A DNA stretch of 64,000 nt from JARFQH01 sp963825595 (GTDB taxonomy: Bacteria; Desulfobacterota; Desulfobacteria; Desulfobacterales; SG8-13): assembly GCA_963825595.1 (NCBI GenBank), contig CAWGUE010000014.1, positions 165,386 through 229,385 of the forward strand. Direction: 5' to 3'. Positions 9,315 to 18,864 of this stretch are shown piece by piece. Each line of letters opens with the position of its first letter. Within the stretch, counting starts at the first letter, position 1. The notes under the pieces are model-generated. The model was not told the DNA's origin, searched no databases, and worked only from the letters and a program-made list of their open reading frames with translations. The translations under genes and the position numbers were made by a program.

Positions 9315-9722
9315 TCAGCCCTGCCATCGGTGCAAGCCTTCTGACGCCGGAACGATGACACCGGATTCCCGCAGGCTTCTAATTGACAGGTGCACGTGGG
9401 GCAGATCGTGGGCCGCCGCGATTTCATACAGAAGTTTAAGCTCGAAGTCTTCTCCCATTTCAGCAACCAAGGGCTCCAGAGCCTCCTTGGCCGCAACGAT
9501 GTTGAACGCCGGCGGAATGGCGGGAGAGGGTTTTAGGTGTTCAATTTTCTTTGCGCGGGCTTTAACCGGTCGTTTTTCGAACCCCTTTTCCAATAGTCCC
9601 GCAACTTTGTGCAATTGAGAAATCACGAACGAGAGAACCGACAAGCCCGCCATGACGATCAGCGCCCCGGCAATCGCCATTGCCCAACCATTAGCAGCGG
9701 ATATAGCATCAAGACCGTACAC
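9315..9722 (-). CDS. Na+-pump decarboxylase gamma-like subunit (OadG family)
   Basis: A 135-residue protein with a single N-terminal membrane segment (about residues 12-35, WAMAIAGALIVMAGLSVLSF). A basic linker follows (EKRPVKARAKKIEHLKP), then a small soluble tail. This is the layout of the gamma chain that anchors the alpha subunit to the beta subunit. The GTG at 9722 has GGAGG five bases upstream and is preferred to the in-frame TTG at 9734, which would bury the ribosome-binding site. It precedes the beta gene by 66 bases. The sequence is too divergent to name the complex. Confidence 0.75.
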   Translation of the reverse strand: MYGLDAISAANGWAMAIAGALIVMAGLSVLSFVISQLHKVAGLLEKGFEKRPVKARAKKIEHLKPSPAIPPAFNIVAAKEALEPLVAEMGEDFELKLLYEIAAAHDLPHVHLSIRSLRESGVIVPASEGLHRWQG

Positions 9723-10018
9723 ACGAACCTCCAACTTATGGATTGTTTTTTCTGAACGAGTTTATTCTGTCCTTCGAACATAACAGGCGTCGATTGTCAA
9801 TGGCTAAGAAAAAATGATGTAAAAATCAGAAATTTTCTTACAAAGCCCGTCACGGGAATCGGACAACGATAATTTTGATGGATCATCCGCTCGGGAATGA
9901 GGGGATGCTTCAATCTGCGAGGAGATGAATCGAGATCTTTATGCACCCCGAGCAATATTTGAGAGGGAACGGAATGTGGTCTGTTGGTTTACCTGGCATA
10001 CGAACGGAGGCGTACAGG

Positions 10019-10957
10019 CTAAACAATATCGGCAAGAAAATTTTCGAATGTTTTTAAACTGTTAACGTTATATATGGCAGCAGGGTATCCCTTTGGCAGG
10101 ATTTTGCGCAGCAGCCCGGTGAGAACCTTTCCGGGGCCGATTTCCACAAAGACCTCGATTTCTTCTTTGGCAAGTCGTTGCATCGACTCATACCATTTAA
10201 CCGGGCTACAAAGCTGGCGCGACATGAGCGCTCGGATTTGATCGGGTTCGGTTTCAATCTCGGCGGTAACATTGGATATGATTCCGGTTCCTGGAGTTTG
10301 AAATTCAATCGATTCGAGAAAATGGCTGAAGTCGTCTTCAGCCCCGCGGATGAGATCACTGTGCCAAGCGCCGCTGACCTTGAGTGCAATAGCCTTGGCG
10401 CCTTTTTCAGCCGCAAGAACTGACACGGCTTTGACGGCTGCAGGTTCACCCGTGATGACGATTTGCTGTTCGGTATTGTGGTTGGCCACAGAAACCAGCC
10501 CTTTTTCCCGGCCTTTTTGGACCAATTTTTCCACGGCGGCCATAGATAGGCCGAGCAGGGCACTCATGGCACCGATATTTCTCGAGGCCTCGCGGTGCAT
10601 TAATTCGCCACGCCTCTGTACCAGCCGAAGGGTATTTTCGGCTGAAATGAAGCCCGAGGCCTCCAAGGCACTGTATTCTCCGAGACTGTGGCCGGCGGTC
10701 AGCACCGGGTTGCAGCCTTCGCGCTGCAAGGCCGTCAAAAGCGCTATATTCACTACCGTGACTGCCGGCTGAAGGATGACCGTCTGGGTGAGCTCTTCCA
10801 TCGGCCCATTGAAGCAGAGACGCGACAGGTTGACCCGCGAAATTTCCTCGGCCATATCGAACAGTTCACGCACGAAGCCAAACTCCTGATATACATCTTG
10901 TCCCATGCCCACGACCTGGGATCCCTGACCAGGAAACAAAAATGCTGTTTTTCTCAA
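10019..10957 (-). CDS. fabD: Malonyl-CoA:ACP transacylase
   Basis: FabD moves malonyl groups from CoA to acyl carrier protein for fatty-acid synthesis. The product shows the N-terminal FLFPGQGSQ, the nucleophile elbow GHSLGEYSAL with the catalytic serine, and the catalytic histidine in GAWHSDLI (family usually GAFHSPL). I place the start at TTG 10957 because GGAGGG lies seven bases before it and the protein then begins like its homologues (MRKTAFLF). The ATG at 10972 has no ribosome-binding site. It is the last gene of the sirC-ccsA-hemA-fabD run. Confidence 0.93.
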   Translation of the reverse strand: MRKTAFLFPGQGSQVVGMGQDVYQEFGFVRELFDMAEEISRVNLSRLCFNGPMEELTQTVILQPAVTVVNIALLTALQREGCNPVLTAGHSLGEYSALEASGFISAENTLRLVQRRGELMHREASRNIGAMSALLGLSMAAVEKLVQKGREKGLVSVANHNTEQQIVITGEPAAVKAVSVLAAEKGAKAIALKVSGAWHSDLIRGAEDDFSHFLESIEFQTPGTGIISNVTAEIETEPDQIRALMSRQLCSPVKWYESMQRLAKEEIEVFVEIGPGKVLTGLLRKILPKGYPAAIYNVNSLKTFENFLADIV

Positions 10958-10993
10958 ACCAATGCCCTCCATCCGGATCGTGACGAGCGTTCC

Positions 10994-12259
10994 CTATTCG
11001 TCGAGTTTGAAAAGCTTGCGCGCAATATCCAGATACGCAGACCGTCCACCCTGGCAACCGTTGCGCTTGAGCACATCGGTCGGGTCGTGCAAAATCTTAT
11101 TGATCAACGCCTGAGTCATGCGCTCGACCGCCTGCCGGCCCTCATCGGAAATAATGCCGGAGTGGAGCGTTTTTTTGACTTCCGCCTCGGCAATGGTTTC
11201 CAGTTTTTGCCGCAAGGCCTTTATGGTCGGCACGACATCGAGGCTGACATACCACTGCCGGAAACGAACGACCGCTTCATCAACAATCCGTTCGCCCTTG
11301 ACCGCTTCGCGTTGGCGGTCCTCGATGTTTTCGGCGATGACCCCCTTCAGATCGTCGATATCATAGACATAGGCATTACTCAATCGGTTGATGGCTGGAT
11401 CAATATCCCTGGGAACGGCAATGTCGATGAAAAAAAGAGGGCGGTTGCGACGCTTGCGCATGACTTCTTTGACTTGTCCGCGCTGGAGAATGAATTCCTG
11501 GGAACCGGTTGAGCTGATAACGATATCCACATCAGACAAGGTTGGGGTAAGTTCCTCCATCCGAATGGGGGAACCGTGAAAGCGTTCGCTCAGTTTTACG
11601 GCCCGCAGAAAGGTACGGTTGGCTACCCGAATGTTGCTGGCGCGGTTGCGGATCAGGTGCTCGACTGCTAATTCGGCCATCTCGCCGGCACCGATCAACA
11701 GGACTTTTTTTCCATCCAAGCTGCCAAATATTTTTTTTCCGAGCTCGATGGCCGCATAACTGATCGAGACCGCATGACCACCGATACCGGTTTCGGATCG
11801 TATTCGCTTGGCGACAAAAAAAGTTCGGTGAAGCAGCCGATTGAGGATGACACCTGACGTTTTTTTCTGCGTCGATAAGCGATAGGCTTCCTTGATCTGT
11901 CCAAGGATCTGGGGTTCACCCACCACCATTGAGTCCAGGCTGGCGGCCACCCTGAAGATATGACGGACGGCGTCATTGCCTATGTGAACATAAAGTGCGT
12001 CTTCGAAATTTGCTAAAGGAATTTCGTTGAAACGGGAGATGAATTCTTTAGCTGCATTCACAGCGGCCGAGGTTTGCGTCGTGACCAACAGAACCTCGAC
12101 CCGGTTACACGTAGAAAAAAGTACCACCTCACTGACAGCCGGATTGTTTTTCAGGGACTCGAGAGCCACTTCGGACTGGTCCGCGGTGAAGGCAATGCAT
12201 TCCCGGAGTTCGACCGGCGCGGTTTTATGATTTAATCCGAGCAGAACGATTTCGGACAT
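10994..12259 (-). CDS. hemA: Glutamyl-tRNA reductase
   Basis: A 421-residue HemA, the NADPH-dependent enzyme that reduces glutamyl-tRNA to glutamate-1-semialdehyde in the first step of C5 tetrapyrrole synthesis. It begins MSEIVLLGLNHKTAPVELRE. It has the nucleophile Cys51 in FSTCNRVE, the NADPH site GAGEMAELAVEHL and a helical dimerisation domain at the C-terminus. It lies between ccsA and fabD in a block that supplies and uses haem/sirohaem precursors. Confidence 0.96.
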   Translation of the reverse strand: MSEIVLLGLNHKTAPVELRECIAFTADQSEVALESLKNNPAVSEVVLFSTCNRVEVLLVTTQTSAAVNAAKEFISRFNEIPLANFEDALYVHIGNDAVRHIFRVAASLDSMVVGEPQILGQIKEAYRLSTQKKTSGVILNRLLHRTFFVAKRIRSETGIGGHAVSISYAAIELGKKIFGSLDGKKVLLIGAGEMAELAVEHLIRNRASNIRVANRTFLRAVKLSERFHGSPIRMEELTPTLSDVDIVISSTGSQEFILQRGQVKEVMRKRRNRPLFFIDIAVPRDIDPAINRLSNAYVYDIDDLKGVIAENIEDRQREAVKGERIVDEAVVRFRQWYVSLDVVPTIKALRQKLETIAEAEVKKTLHSGIISDEGRQAVERMTQALINKILHDPTDVLKRNGCQGGRSAYLDIARKLFKLDE

Positions 12260-12396
12260 GATTCGATATAAAAGCGGGATTCAGCAACAACCCTACGCCC
12301 GCAGTTCCATTAGTTTTATGTTTCAATCGTTTGTCATACGATGCCGACGGGGACTTCCGGCAACCGAACGTCATAATTATAAGGACGATATGCGAT

Positions 12397-13218
12397 TTAA
12401 AAAGTCGTAAAGGGCTTGTGGTGCCCTTTTAGGAAAAAATTAACGCCCAAAAACGTAAAGAGCAGGATGGCAAATCCGACAATGGCCATTATGGCTGCCC
12501 GGCGTCCCCGCCAGCCGGCTGTCAAGCGCTCATGCAACAAGGCGGCGTAAAACAGCCAGGTGATTCCCGACCAGACCTCTTTGGGATCCCAGCTCCAGAA
12601 CCGTCCCCAGATTAACCTGGCGTAAATAAACCCGGTGATCAATCCGAATGTCAACAGCGTAAAACCGGCAATAATGCAGGAGTAACCCGTGGCGTCAAGC
12701 ATTTCCAAAGACGGTAGACGCTTGAAGAAAAAACCAGGATTTTTAGTTTTTATGGCCCGTTCCTGTAAGATGTAAAGAATCCCGATGCCGCAGGCAAGGG
12801 CAAAAGCGGCATTGCCGATGAAGACGGCGATAACATGGGAGATCAACCAGAAGTTTTTGAAAATATTTTGATTGGGGATTGGTGTGTTCGGCACTTGGGA
12901 AACGGCGATCATAATCAACGCAATCAGCGGCGCAGCGTATATTCCGAGCACCTTTAACTTGAATTTTGACTGAAAGAGGAGAAAGAATCCAGCGACAGCC
13001 CACCCGGCGATGGAAAGGGTTTCGTGCAGGTTGCGCACGGGAAATTCATTGGCGGCGATACCATTAAAAATGATTGAGAGGGTGTGGCCGATGAAACCGC
13101 CGAGCATCAAGTAGTAACCGGACCGGTGGAGATAATTTTTCTGGAAAAACAGATACGCGAAGTAGGCGGCAGCACTGAGCATATAGAGAACAACGGTGAT
13201 GATGACGAGCACTTCCAT
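12397..13218 (-). CDS. ccsA: Cytochrome c biogenesis protein CcsA/ResC-like
   Basis: A 273-residue polytopic membrane protein of the CcsA/CcmF haem-handling family. It has about eight hydrophobic segments, the tryptophan-rich WWD-type motif WGRFWSWDPKEVWSG near residues 210-224, and conserved histidines before and after it. It presents haem for covalent attachment to apocytochromes c on the outer face of the membrane (System II). The usual partner CcsB is not in the window. The sirC-ccsA-hemA order is typical of sulfate-reducing deltaproteobacteria. Confidence 0.9.
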   Translation of the reverse strand: MEVLVIITVVLYMLSAAAYFAYLFFQKNYLHRSGYYLMLGGFIGHTLSIIFNGIAANEFPVRNLHETLSIAGWAVAGFFLLFQSKFKLKVLGIYAAPLIALIMIAVSQVPNTPIPNQNIFKNFWLISHVIAVFIGNAAFALACGIGILYILQERAIKTKNPGFFFKRLPSLEMLDATGYSCIIAGFTLLTFGLITGFIYARLIWGRFWSWDPKEVWSGITWLFYAALLHERLTAGWRGRRAAIMAIVGFAILLFTFLGVNFFLKGHHKPFTTF

Positions 13219-13230
13219 GGATGTCTCACC

Positions 13231-13908
13231 TTATGTCGTGGTAGAATCGATAGATTCCAATAGGGTTTCGTAGGTGAATTCCTTTCCGAGAACATCGCCG
13301 AGCAGACGGTTGATTTCCTCGCGGCGGTCGTCCCGGACAAGCTCGATCAAGCCGGCATTCAAGAGACTTTCAAAAAGAGGTTTGTGCGCCTCCGGCGCAT
13401 GGGCTTGACTTAGAAGTTTCTTGCGGATGGCCCCCATAAGTTGCAGCAACACATTATACTCTTCGCCAAATTGTAATTCCACCTCTTTGCGCAGCTTCTT
13501 GGCCATTGCCGGACTACGACCTGACGTCGAGATGCTGATGGTTAGCGCCCCCCGACGGACAACGGACGGAAGGATAAAATTGCAAATTTCCGGGCGATCA
13601 GCGATATTGCACAACAGACCACGCTTTTCGGCATGCCGGTGGACCCGGCGGTTTAGGGCTTCGTCATCCGTGGCGCCAATAACGAGAAATACATCTTCCA
13701 GATCAGATTTCCTAAAAGGCCGAAGCGCAAGTCTGATCTTACCCTCGCGTGCCAGATCGGTCATTTGGTCGGACACTTCGGGGCTGACGACAGTGACGAG
13801 AGCGCCGCATTCCAGAAGTCCGAATACTTTGCGCGTTCCCACGGCCCCGCCGCCGACAACCAGGCAGCGACGATCACGAATATTCAGATTGACCGGATAA
13901 TATCGCAT
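13231..13908 (-). CDS. sirC: Precorrin-2 dehydrogenase / sirohydrochlorin ferrochelatase-like
   Basis: A 225-residue protein matching the N-terminal module of CysG and Met8p. It has an NAD-binding Rossmann motif (CLVVGGGAVGTRK), a DDEALNRRVHRHAEKRG segment, and the SISTSGRSPAMAKKLRKEVE loop typical of the family. It oxidises precorrin-2 to sirohydrochlorin and may also insert iron. There is no methyltransferase domain, so uroporphyrinogen methylation must be done by another gene. The ATG at 13908 follows the broken metallo-hydrolase gene by 17 bases. Confidence 0.9.
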   Translation of the reverse strand: MRYYPVNLNIRDRRCLVVGGGAVGTRKVFGLLECGALVTVVSPEVSDQMTDLAREGKIRLALRPFRKSDLEDVFLVIGATDDEALNRRVHRHAEKRGLLCNIADRPEICNFILPSVVRRGALTISISTSGRSPAMAKKLRKEVELQFGEEYNVLLQLMGAIRKKLLSQAHAPEAHKPLFESLLNAGLIELVRDDRREEINRLLGDVLGKEFTYETLLESIDSTTT

Positions 13909-13925
13909 TTCAACCCAACCCCTTG

Positions 13926-14701
13926 TTAAAGTTCGAGTTTCATCAAATCATGGGCTAACAAAAGGGGGCCACTGAAGGTTTTTCGACACTCCTGAATAAT
14001 ATCTGCCTTTTCACACTCAGGATAAAAGTGTGTGAGCACCAACTGTCCCACCCCGGCCCGCGAAGCGATGTCACCGGCGAGAGATGGCGTAAGGTGTCCG
14101 TCGACTTTTTGGTCATCGGGCACTGCCGATTCACAGATGAAAAGGTCTGCGTTTCGTGCAATGGAGACAAGGCTTTCACAGACGTCGGTGTCGCCTGAAT
14201 ACACGACCGAGGATCCATTGGTCGAGGTAATCCGGACGGCGATGCTTTCCGGATTATGCTTGACCGGAATGGTATTGACTGTAAAATCTTTAAACTTGAG
14301 GCTGTCAGGGCCGTTTACATCCACTTCGATAAAATCCAGTACTCCCGGTTCCAACTCGATCCACCGGCCGTAAACACTCTTCAACCCATTGATAAACGCA
14401 ACGAGGCCTTCTCCAGCGCAGATTGATAGTGGCGTCGGCGGCGGCGGCTATCCGGGTATTTGGTGGCGAAGAGTATTGGCACCAACTCCCCGGTATGATC
14501 GGGATGGAAGTGGCTGTATATGATATGAGACAAATCAAAGATCGTCTTGCCGGTCTCGAGCAATCGCCGCATCGTACCCGCACCGCTGTCGAGAAGGAGC
14601 GTTGCCCCTCCGACGGCGACCATAACGGCACAGGAACTGCGATCAAGGGACGGGACGCAGGTGCCTGACCCAAGAATCGTTACCGTCATATTAGCATTCA
14701 T
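13926..14701 (-). pseudogene. RNase Z-like metallo-beta-lactamase gene broken by a frameshift
   Basis: Two overlapping frames together make one complete metallo-beta-lactamase-fold protein. The first (14701 down to 14381) carries the metal motif HFHPDHTGE. The second (to 13926) carries VVYSGDTD, a HLTPS histidine and the LTHF strand. The second frame is also open upstream of its apparent start and reads PLSICAGEGLVAFINGLKSV, the expected continuation. The switch falls in a run of GGC repeats at about 14436-14448 and equals loss of one base. It could be a sequencing slip in the repeat, a true null mutation, or programmed frameshifting. Length and motifs resemble RNase Z and related hydrolases. 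Confidence 0.8.
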
Positions 14702-14776
14702 TGGCGACCGGCTGAACGTCTAAATATTATAGCAATCTTAAGGACCTTATGATCAAACAGGTTTGGCAGAACGGGT

Positions 14777-15766
14777 TTACCTTCGATCGGCCCGCCGTTC
14801 GATATGCGCCATTATCCAACTGGAAAGTTTTTTCTCGTTTTTGATATCGACGTGGGGTTTGAGGCTTTCCAGTTGAATTTCCGCCCGGGCCATACTCTTG
14901 TGTCCCCCGGCGGACCCCAAGGAGCCGAATCCCTTAGCGGCAACAGTTCCGGCGTTTTTTCGTATACCGTCATTGCGGAGAATGATAATCAGTTTGCGAT
15001 CGAATATCCCTGAGATGATGCTCCAGGTGACGGAGTTAACCCGCATAAAAAAATCGGCGATCAACACACAGACGTCCGGGGTCGTGACCGAGCCAAGGTG
15101 GGCATAAACGCGGTTTTTTCGGAGTTTCATGTTATGCAGCGCTCTTTTGTAAATACGCAAGAAATCGACCTGTATTTCCGCCAGTTCGATTTTTCTTGTT
15201 AAAAATGTATTGGCGTGCCGGAACAGAAACTGGAAAGCCCGGATGTCTTCGATCAGAGTCTTGCGCTCGAAGTTGCTGGTGTCGGTTTTGATGGCATAGA
15301 AAAGACCGGTAGCCAGTTTGACGGAGGGTTTAATTTTTGCCGCCCGAAGGTACTCGGTCATAATGCTGGCTGTGGCGCCGTATTTCGGCCGGATATCCAG
15401 AAACGGCGCCTTAACACCCGTGTCAGGGTGATGATCGATGATGACATGGGGTGAAAATCCGGCCAGCAACTCATTATGCTCCGGCTGAGAATCGACCATC
15501 ACAACACGCTGATACTGGTCGCGATTGATGCTTTCGACGAACACCAATTTGACCCCCAGCAGTCGAATCATGGCAAGGTTGTCGGGGCGCTTTATTTCGT
15601 TGATGCAGCTGATCGTTACCCCGGCCACCTTATGCCAAAGGAGACGGCTGACGGCCATTGCGCTGGCGATGGCATCCGGATCGGCATTGATAAGGACCAG
15701 TACAGAGTCATTGCCCGAAAACTGCTGGTGGAATCGCCGTAATCTTTCGGAAGCTGAGAGTGGCAT
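14777..15766 (-). CDS. DHH-family phosphoesterase (NrnA/RecJ-like)
   Basis: A 329-residue DHH/DHHA1 phosphoesterase. The metal-binding motifs are NADPDAIAS near residue 28, a VDSQPEHN segment and VIIDHHPD around residue 110. The C-terminal DHHA1 part ends with GSAGGHKSMARAEI (GGH motif). Relatives degrade nano-RNA, pAp or cyclic dinucleotides; the substrate here is not decided by sequence. AGGAGG stands 13 bases before the ATG, rather far. Confidence 0.85.
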   Translation of the reverse strand: MPLSASERLRRFHQQFSGNDSVLVLINADPDAIASAMAVSRLLWHKVAGVTISCINEIKRPDNLAMIRLLGVKLVFVESINRDQYQRVVMVDSQPEHNELLAGFSPHVIIDHHPDTGVKAPFLDIRPKYGATASIMTEYLRAAKIKPSVKLATGLFYAIKTDTSNFERKTLIEDIRAFQFLFRHANTFLTRKIELAEIQVDFLRIYKRALHNMKLRKNRVYAHLGSVTTPDVCVLIADFFMRVNSVTWSIISGIFDRKLIIILRNDGIRKNAGTVAAKGFGSLGSAGGHKSMARAEIQLESLKPHVDIKNEKKLSSWIMAHIERRADRR

Positions 15767-15889
15767 CAGTGCTCGGTTTCCTCCTGTTGGCGTGTGCTCA
15801 TCATACGTCGGCCGTCATTAGATTACAATATAATTTTCGTAACACCTTCGGCAAACGATTCGCAGTCAAGTGACTGCGGACCGCACAGA

Positions 15890-15933
15890 AGCCAAGCGCC
15901 CTGTCAGAAAAATGTTCGACAGGGCGCTTGGCT
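15890..15933 (-). terminator. Hairpin terminator downstream of clpB
   Basis: A perfect 16-bp stem, 15890-15905 pairing with 15918-15933 around a 12-base loop, begins 20 bases after the clpB stop codon on the minus strand. The flank lacks a clear U-run, so it may act with Rho or as an mRNA 3' end. A hairpin of very similar composition follows htpX. Confidence 0.7.
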
Positions 15934-15952
15934 GTTCTCGTGCCGTTTCAAC

Positions 15953-18535
15953 TCAGGTGGTTGTAAAGACAATCCGGCCGTTCTGGACATCGGCCTTAAC
16001 CCGGTCACCCTCTCGGAAATTTCCTTTTAGAATTTCAAGCGACAGTTCATTTTCGATGAATTTTTGTATCACACGTTTCAACGGCCGGGCGCCGTATGAC
16101 GGATCATAGCCCTTCTCGGAGAGAAAGGCCTTGGAACTTTCGGATAGTTCAAGTTCGATTTGTTTATCAGCCAGCCGCTGCCGGAGCTTATCGATCTGGA
16201 TGTCAACGATTTTACCGATCTGGTTCAGGGTCAGGTTATGAAATATAATGGTTTCATCGATGCGATTGAGAAACTCGGGCTTGAATTGGGCCCGCAGTGC
16301 CTCCATAACCCGGACGGCCATATCCTCTGGTCGCGATCCGCCGAGGTCTTGTATCCACTGGCTGCCGACGTTTGAGGTCATGATGACAATCGTGTTCTTA
16401 AAATCGACCGTCCGTCCCTGACCGTCTGTCATGCGGCCGTCATCCAGAATCTGCAGCAATGCGTTAAACACGTCCGGGTGGGCTTTTTCTATCTCGTCAA
16501 AAAGAACCACCGAGTAAGGTCGCCGACGCACGGCTTCGGTCAGATAGCCGCCTTCTTCGTATCCAACGTATCCTGGTGGGGCTCCGATCAACCGGGCCAC
16601 CGCGTGCTTTTCCATATATTCGGACATGTCTATACGAATCATCGCCTGTTCGCTATCGAAAAGGAATTCGGCCAGAGCTCTGGCCAGTTCGGTTTTACCG
16701 ACTCCCGTGGGTCCCATAAAGATAAAGGAGCCGATAGGACGATTGGGGTCCTGAAGTCCGGAGCGCGCTCTTCGTACGGCATTGGCGACAGCCTCAATGG
16801 CTTGCTGTTGGCCGATGACGCGTTGACCGATTCGGTTTTCCATCTTAATAAGTTTGTCTTTTTCACCTTCCAGCATTTTGTTGACCGGTATGCCGGTCCA
16901 GCGGGAGATGACCTCCGCCACGTCTTCCGCATCGACTTCCTCCTTGAGCATCCGGTGGGTTTTTTGCTGGTCGGCAAGATTCTGGTTGGCTTCCTGAAGC
17001 CGTTTTTCTAACTCGATCATCCGTCCGTAACGGATTTCAGCAACCCGGGCAAAATCCCCTTGGCGTTCGGACTGTTGCGCTTCTATACCAAGGCGCTCCT
17101 GTTCTTCCTTGTTGGCACGGATGGTCTGAATCATACTCTTTTCGTTTTGCCAGTGCCGCTTCATCTCGTCCAACTCGTCTTTGAGTTTTCTCGCTTCATT
17201 GTCGAGCTTTGCCAGCCGGTTCCGGGAAGAGGGATCGCTCTCTTTTTTCAGTGCCTCTCGTTCAATTTCGATCTGAGTCGCTCGACGTTGGATCTCATCG
17301 ATTTCCGTTGGCATGCTGTCAATCTCGATTCGCAGCTTGGAAGCACACTCATCGATAAGGTCGATGGCCTTGTCGGGCAGAAACCGGTCTGTTATGTAAC
17401 GGTTAGATAGGGTTGCGGCTGCCACGATCGCTGCGTCTTTGATTCTAACACCATGATGAACCTCATATTTTTCCTTTAGCCCTCTGAGTATCGATATCGT
17501 GTCCTCCACTGTCGGTTGTTTGACCAGCACCGGTTGAAAGCGACGCTCCAAGGCGGCGTCCTTCTCGATGTACTTGCGGTATTCGTTGAGTGTGGTTGCA
17601 CCAATGCAGCGTAATGTACCTCTTGCCAGCGCTGGTTTCAGCATATTGGACGCATCTAAGGAACCTTCAGCTGCACCGGCACCCACCAAGGTATGAAGCT
17701 CATCAATGAAAAGGATGACTTCGCCTTCCGCCTTTTCGACCTCTTTTATGACGGCTTTGAGTCGGTCTTCGAATTCTCCCCGGTATTTGGCGCCGGCAAT
17801 CAGCGCGCCCATATCCAACGCCACCAGTCGGCGGTTTTTCAAACTTTCGGATACATCGCCGCTGACAATGCGCTGGGCCAATCCCTCGACGATAGCCGTT
17901 TTGCCGACACCGGGTTCACCGATGATGACGGGGTTATTCTTTGTTCGGCGGGACAGCACCTGGACGATCCGCCGGATTTCATCGTCGCGGCCGATGACCG
18001 GGTCAAGTTTTCCCAAGCGGGCCAGATCGGTCAAATTGCGACTAAATTTTTCCAAGGCCTGGTACTTTTCTTCGGGGTTCTGGTCGGTTATCCGCTGTGA
18101 CCCCCGAATTTCCATCAGAACCGTCAGGATAGCATCACGGTTGACACCATAATTCCTCAGGATTTGAGACGCTTGACCCTCCTTTTCTTCGCTCATGGCC
18201 AGAAGGATGTGTTCGATGCTGACATATTCATCCTTTATACTATCCGCTTCACCAAAAGCGGTCTCCAGAATTTTCTTCGTCCGCTGAGAAATATAGGATT
18301 CGGACATCTGACTGACTTTGGGTAGCCGCTCGAGGGCACGGGTGGCTTCGGTTCTCATCGAACCGATTTGCACGCCCATCTTGCGGAGGATATTGGCCGC
18401 GATTCCCTCGTTTTCAGTCAGCATCGCCACAATAAAGTGCTCGGGTTCAATCTGGGGATTCTGGTACCGGGCAGCCAATTCCTGGGCATGTTGGATTAAC
18501 TCCTGGGATTTAATTGTAAACTTGTCCATTCGCAT
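15953..18535 (-). CDS. clpB: ATP-dependent disaggregase ClpB
   Basis: A ClpB of about 860 residues that works with DnaK to dissolve protein aggregates. It contains an N-terminal repeat domain, a first AAA+ module with GEPGVGKTAIVEGLA, and a coiled-coil middle domain (about 400-530). The second AAA+ module has GPTGVGKTELARALAE. A C-terminal AAA-lid carries SYGARPLKRVIQ. The ATG at 18535 (MRMDKFTIKS) lies nine bases after AGGAG and is preferred to TTG 18544. No clear sigma-32 box was found upstream. Confidence 0.96.
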   Translation of the reverse strand: MRMDKFTIKSQELIQHAQELAARYQNPQIEPEHFIVAMLTENEGIAANILRKMGVQIGSMRTEATRALERLPKVSQMSESYISQRTKKILETAFGEADSIKDEYVSIEHILLAMSEEKEGQASQILRNYGVNRDAILTVLMEIRGSQRITDQNPEEKYQALEKFSRNLTDLARLGKLDPVIGRDDEIRRIVQVLSRRTKNNPVIIGEPGVGKTAIVEGLAQRIVSGDVSESLKNRRLVALDMGALIAGAKYRGEFEDRLKAVIKEVEKAEGEVILFIDELHTLVGAGAAEGSLDASNMLKPALARGTLRCIGATTLNEYRKYIEKDAALERRFQPVLVKQPTVEDTISILRGLKEKYEVHHGVRIKDAAIVAAATLSNRYITDRFLPDKAIDLIDECASKLRIEIDSMPTEIDEIQRRATQIEIEREALKKESDPSSRNRLAKLDNEARKLKDELDEMKRHWQNEKSMIQTIRANKEEQERLGIEAQQSERQGDFARVAEIRYGRMIELEKRLQEANQNLADQQKTHRMLKEEVDAEDVAEVISRWTGIPVNKMLEGEKDKLIKMENRIGQRVIGQQQAIEAVANAVRRARSGLQDPNRPIGSFIFMGPTGVGKTELARALAEFLFDSEQAMIRIDMSEYMEKHAVARLIGAPPGYVGYEEGGYLTEAVRRRPYSVVLFDEIEKAHPDVFNALLQILDDGRMTDGQGRTVDFKNTIVIMTSNVGSQWIQDLGGSRPEDMAVRVMEALRAQFKPEFLNRIDETIIFHNLTLNQIGKIVDIQIDKLRQRLADKQIELELSESSKAFLSEKGYDPSYGARPLKRVIQKFIENELSLEILKGNFREGDRVKADVQNGRIVFTTT

Positions 18536-18864
18536 TGAATGCAACTCCTAAATGTCGTGCGTAAAGTTTATGTTTTCAATTAACTGACAAGGTCAGATTC
18601 ACGAAACCAATATAAACATTACCGAGTGGCCGTCAATTAGAAATAATAATACTCATATATAATAATGACTCGATTGGAGGGTGTGACGTGCGGATGCGTA
18701 TTAGTCGACTGCCGGACAACGACTGGTTGATAAATTAATTGGGTGCCGGAAACGCTTGCATGCGGGGAAACAGGATCGTACCGCGACGAGCACTTTTTGG
18801 GCCTGACCCCAGCGTATATTAAGGTTGGATCTGTATATCTCAAAAACCCTCGCCCTGCATTTTG
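18536..18864. other. Intergenic region upstream of clpB
   Basis: 329 bases between the clpB start and the end of the PilZ gene, both on the minus strand. It must hold the clpB promoter. A TTGTCA hexamer is visible on the minus strand near 18590 but has no good partner at 16-18 bases. No convincing gene or RNA was seen. Confidence 0.4.

Noticed and set aside
10688..11512. 274-residue open frame on the plus strand
   Set aside because: Antisense to fabD and hemA, no family features; a shadow of codon bias.
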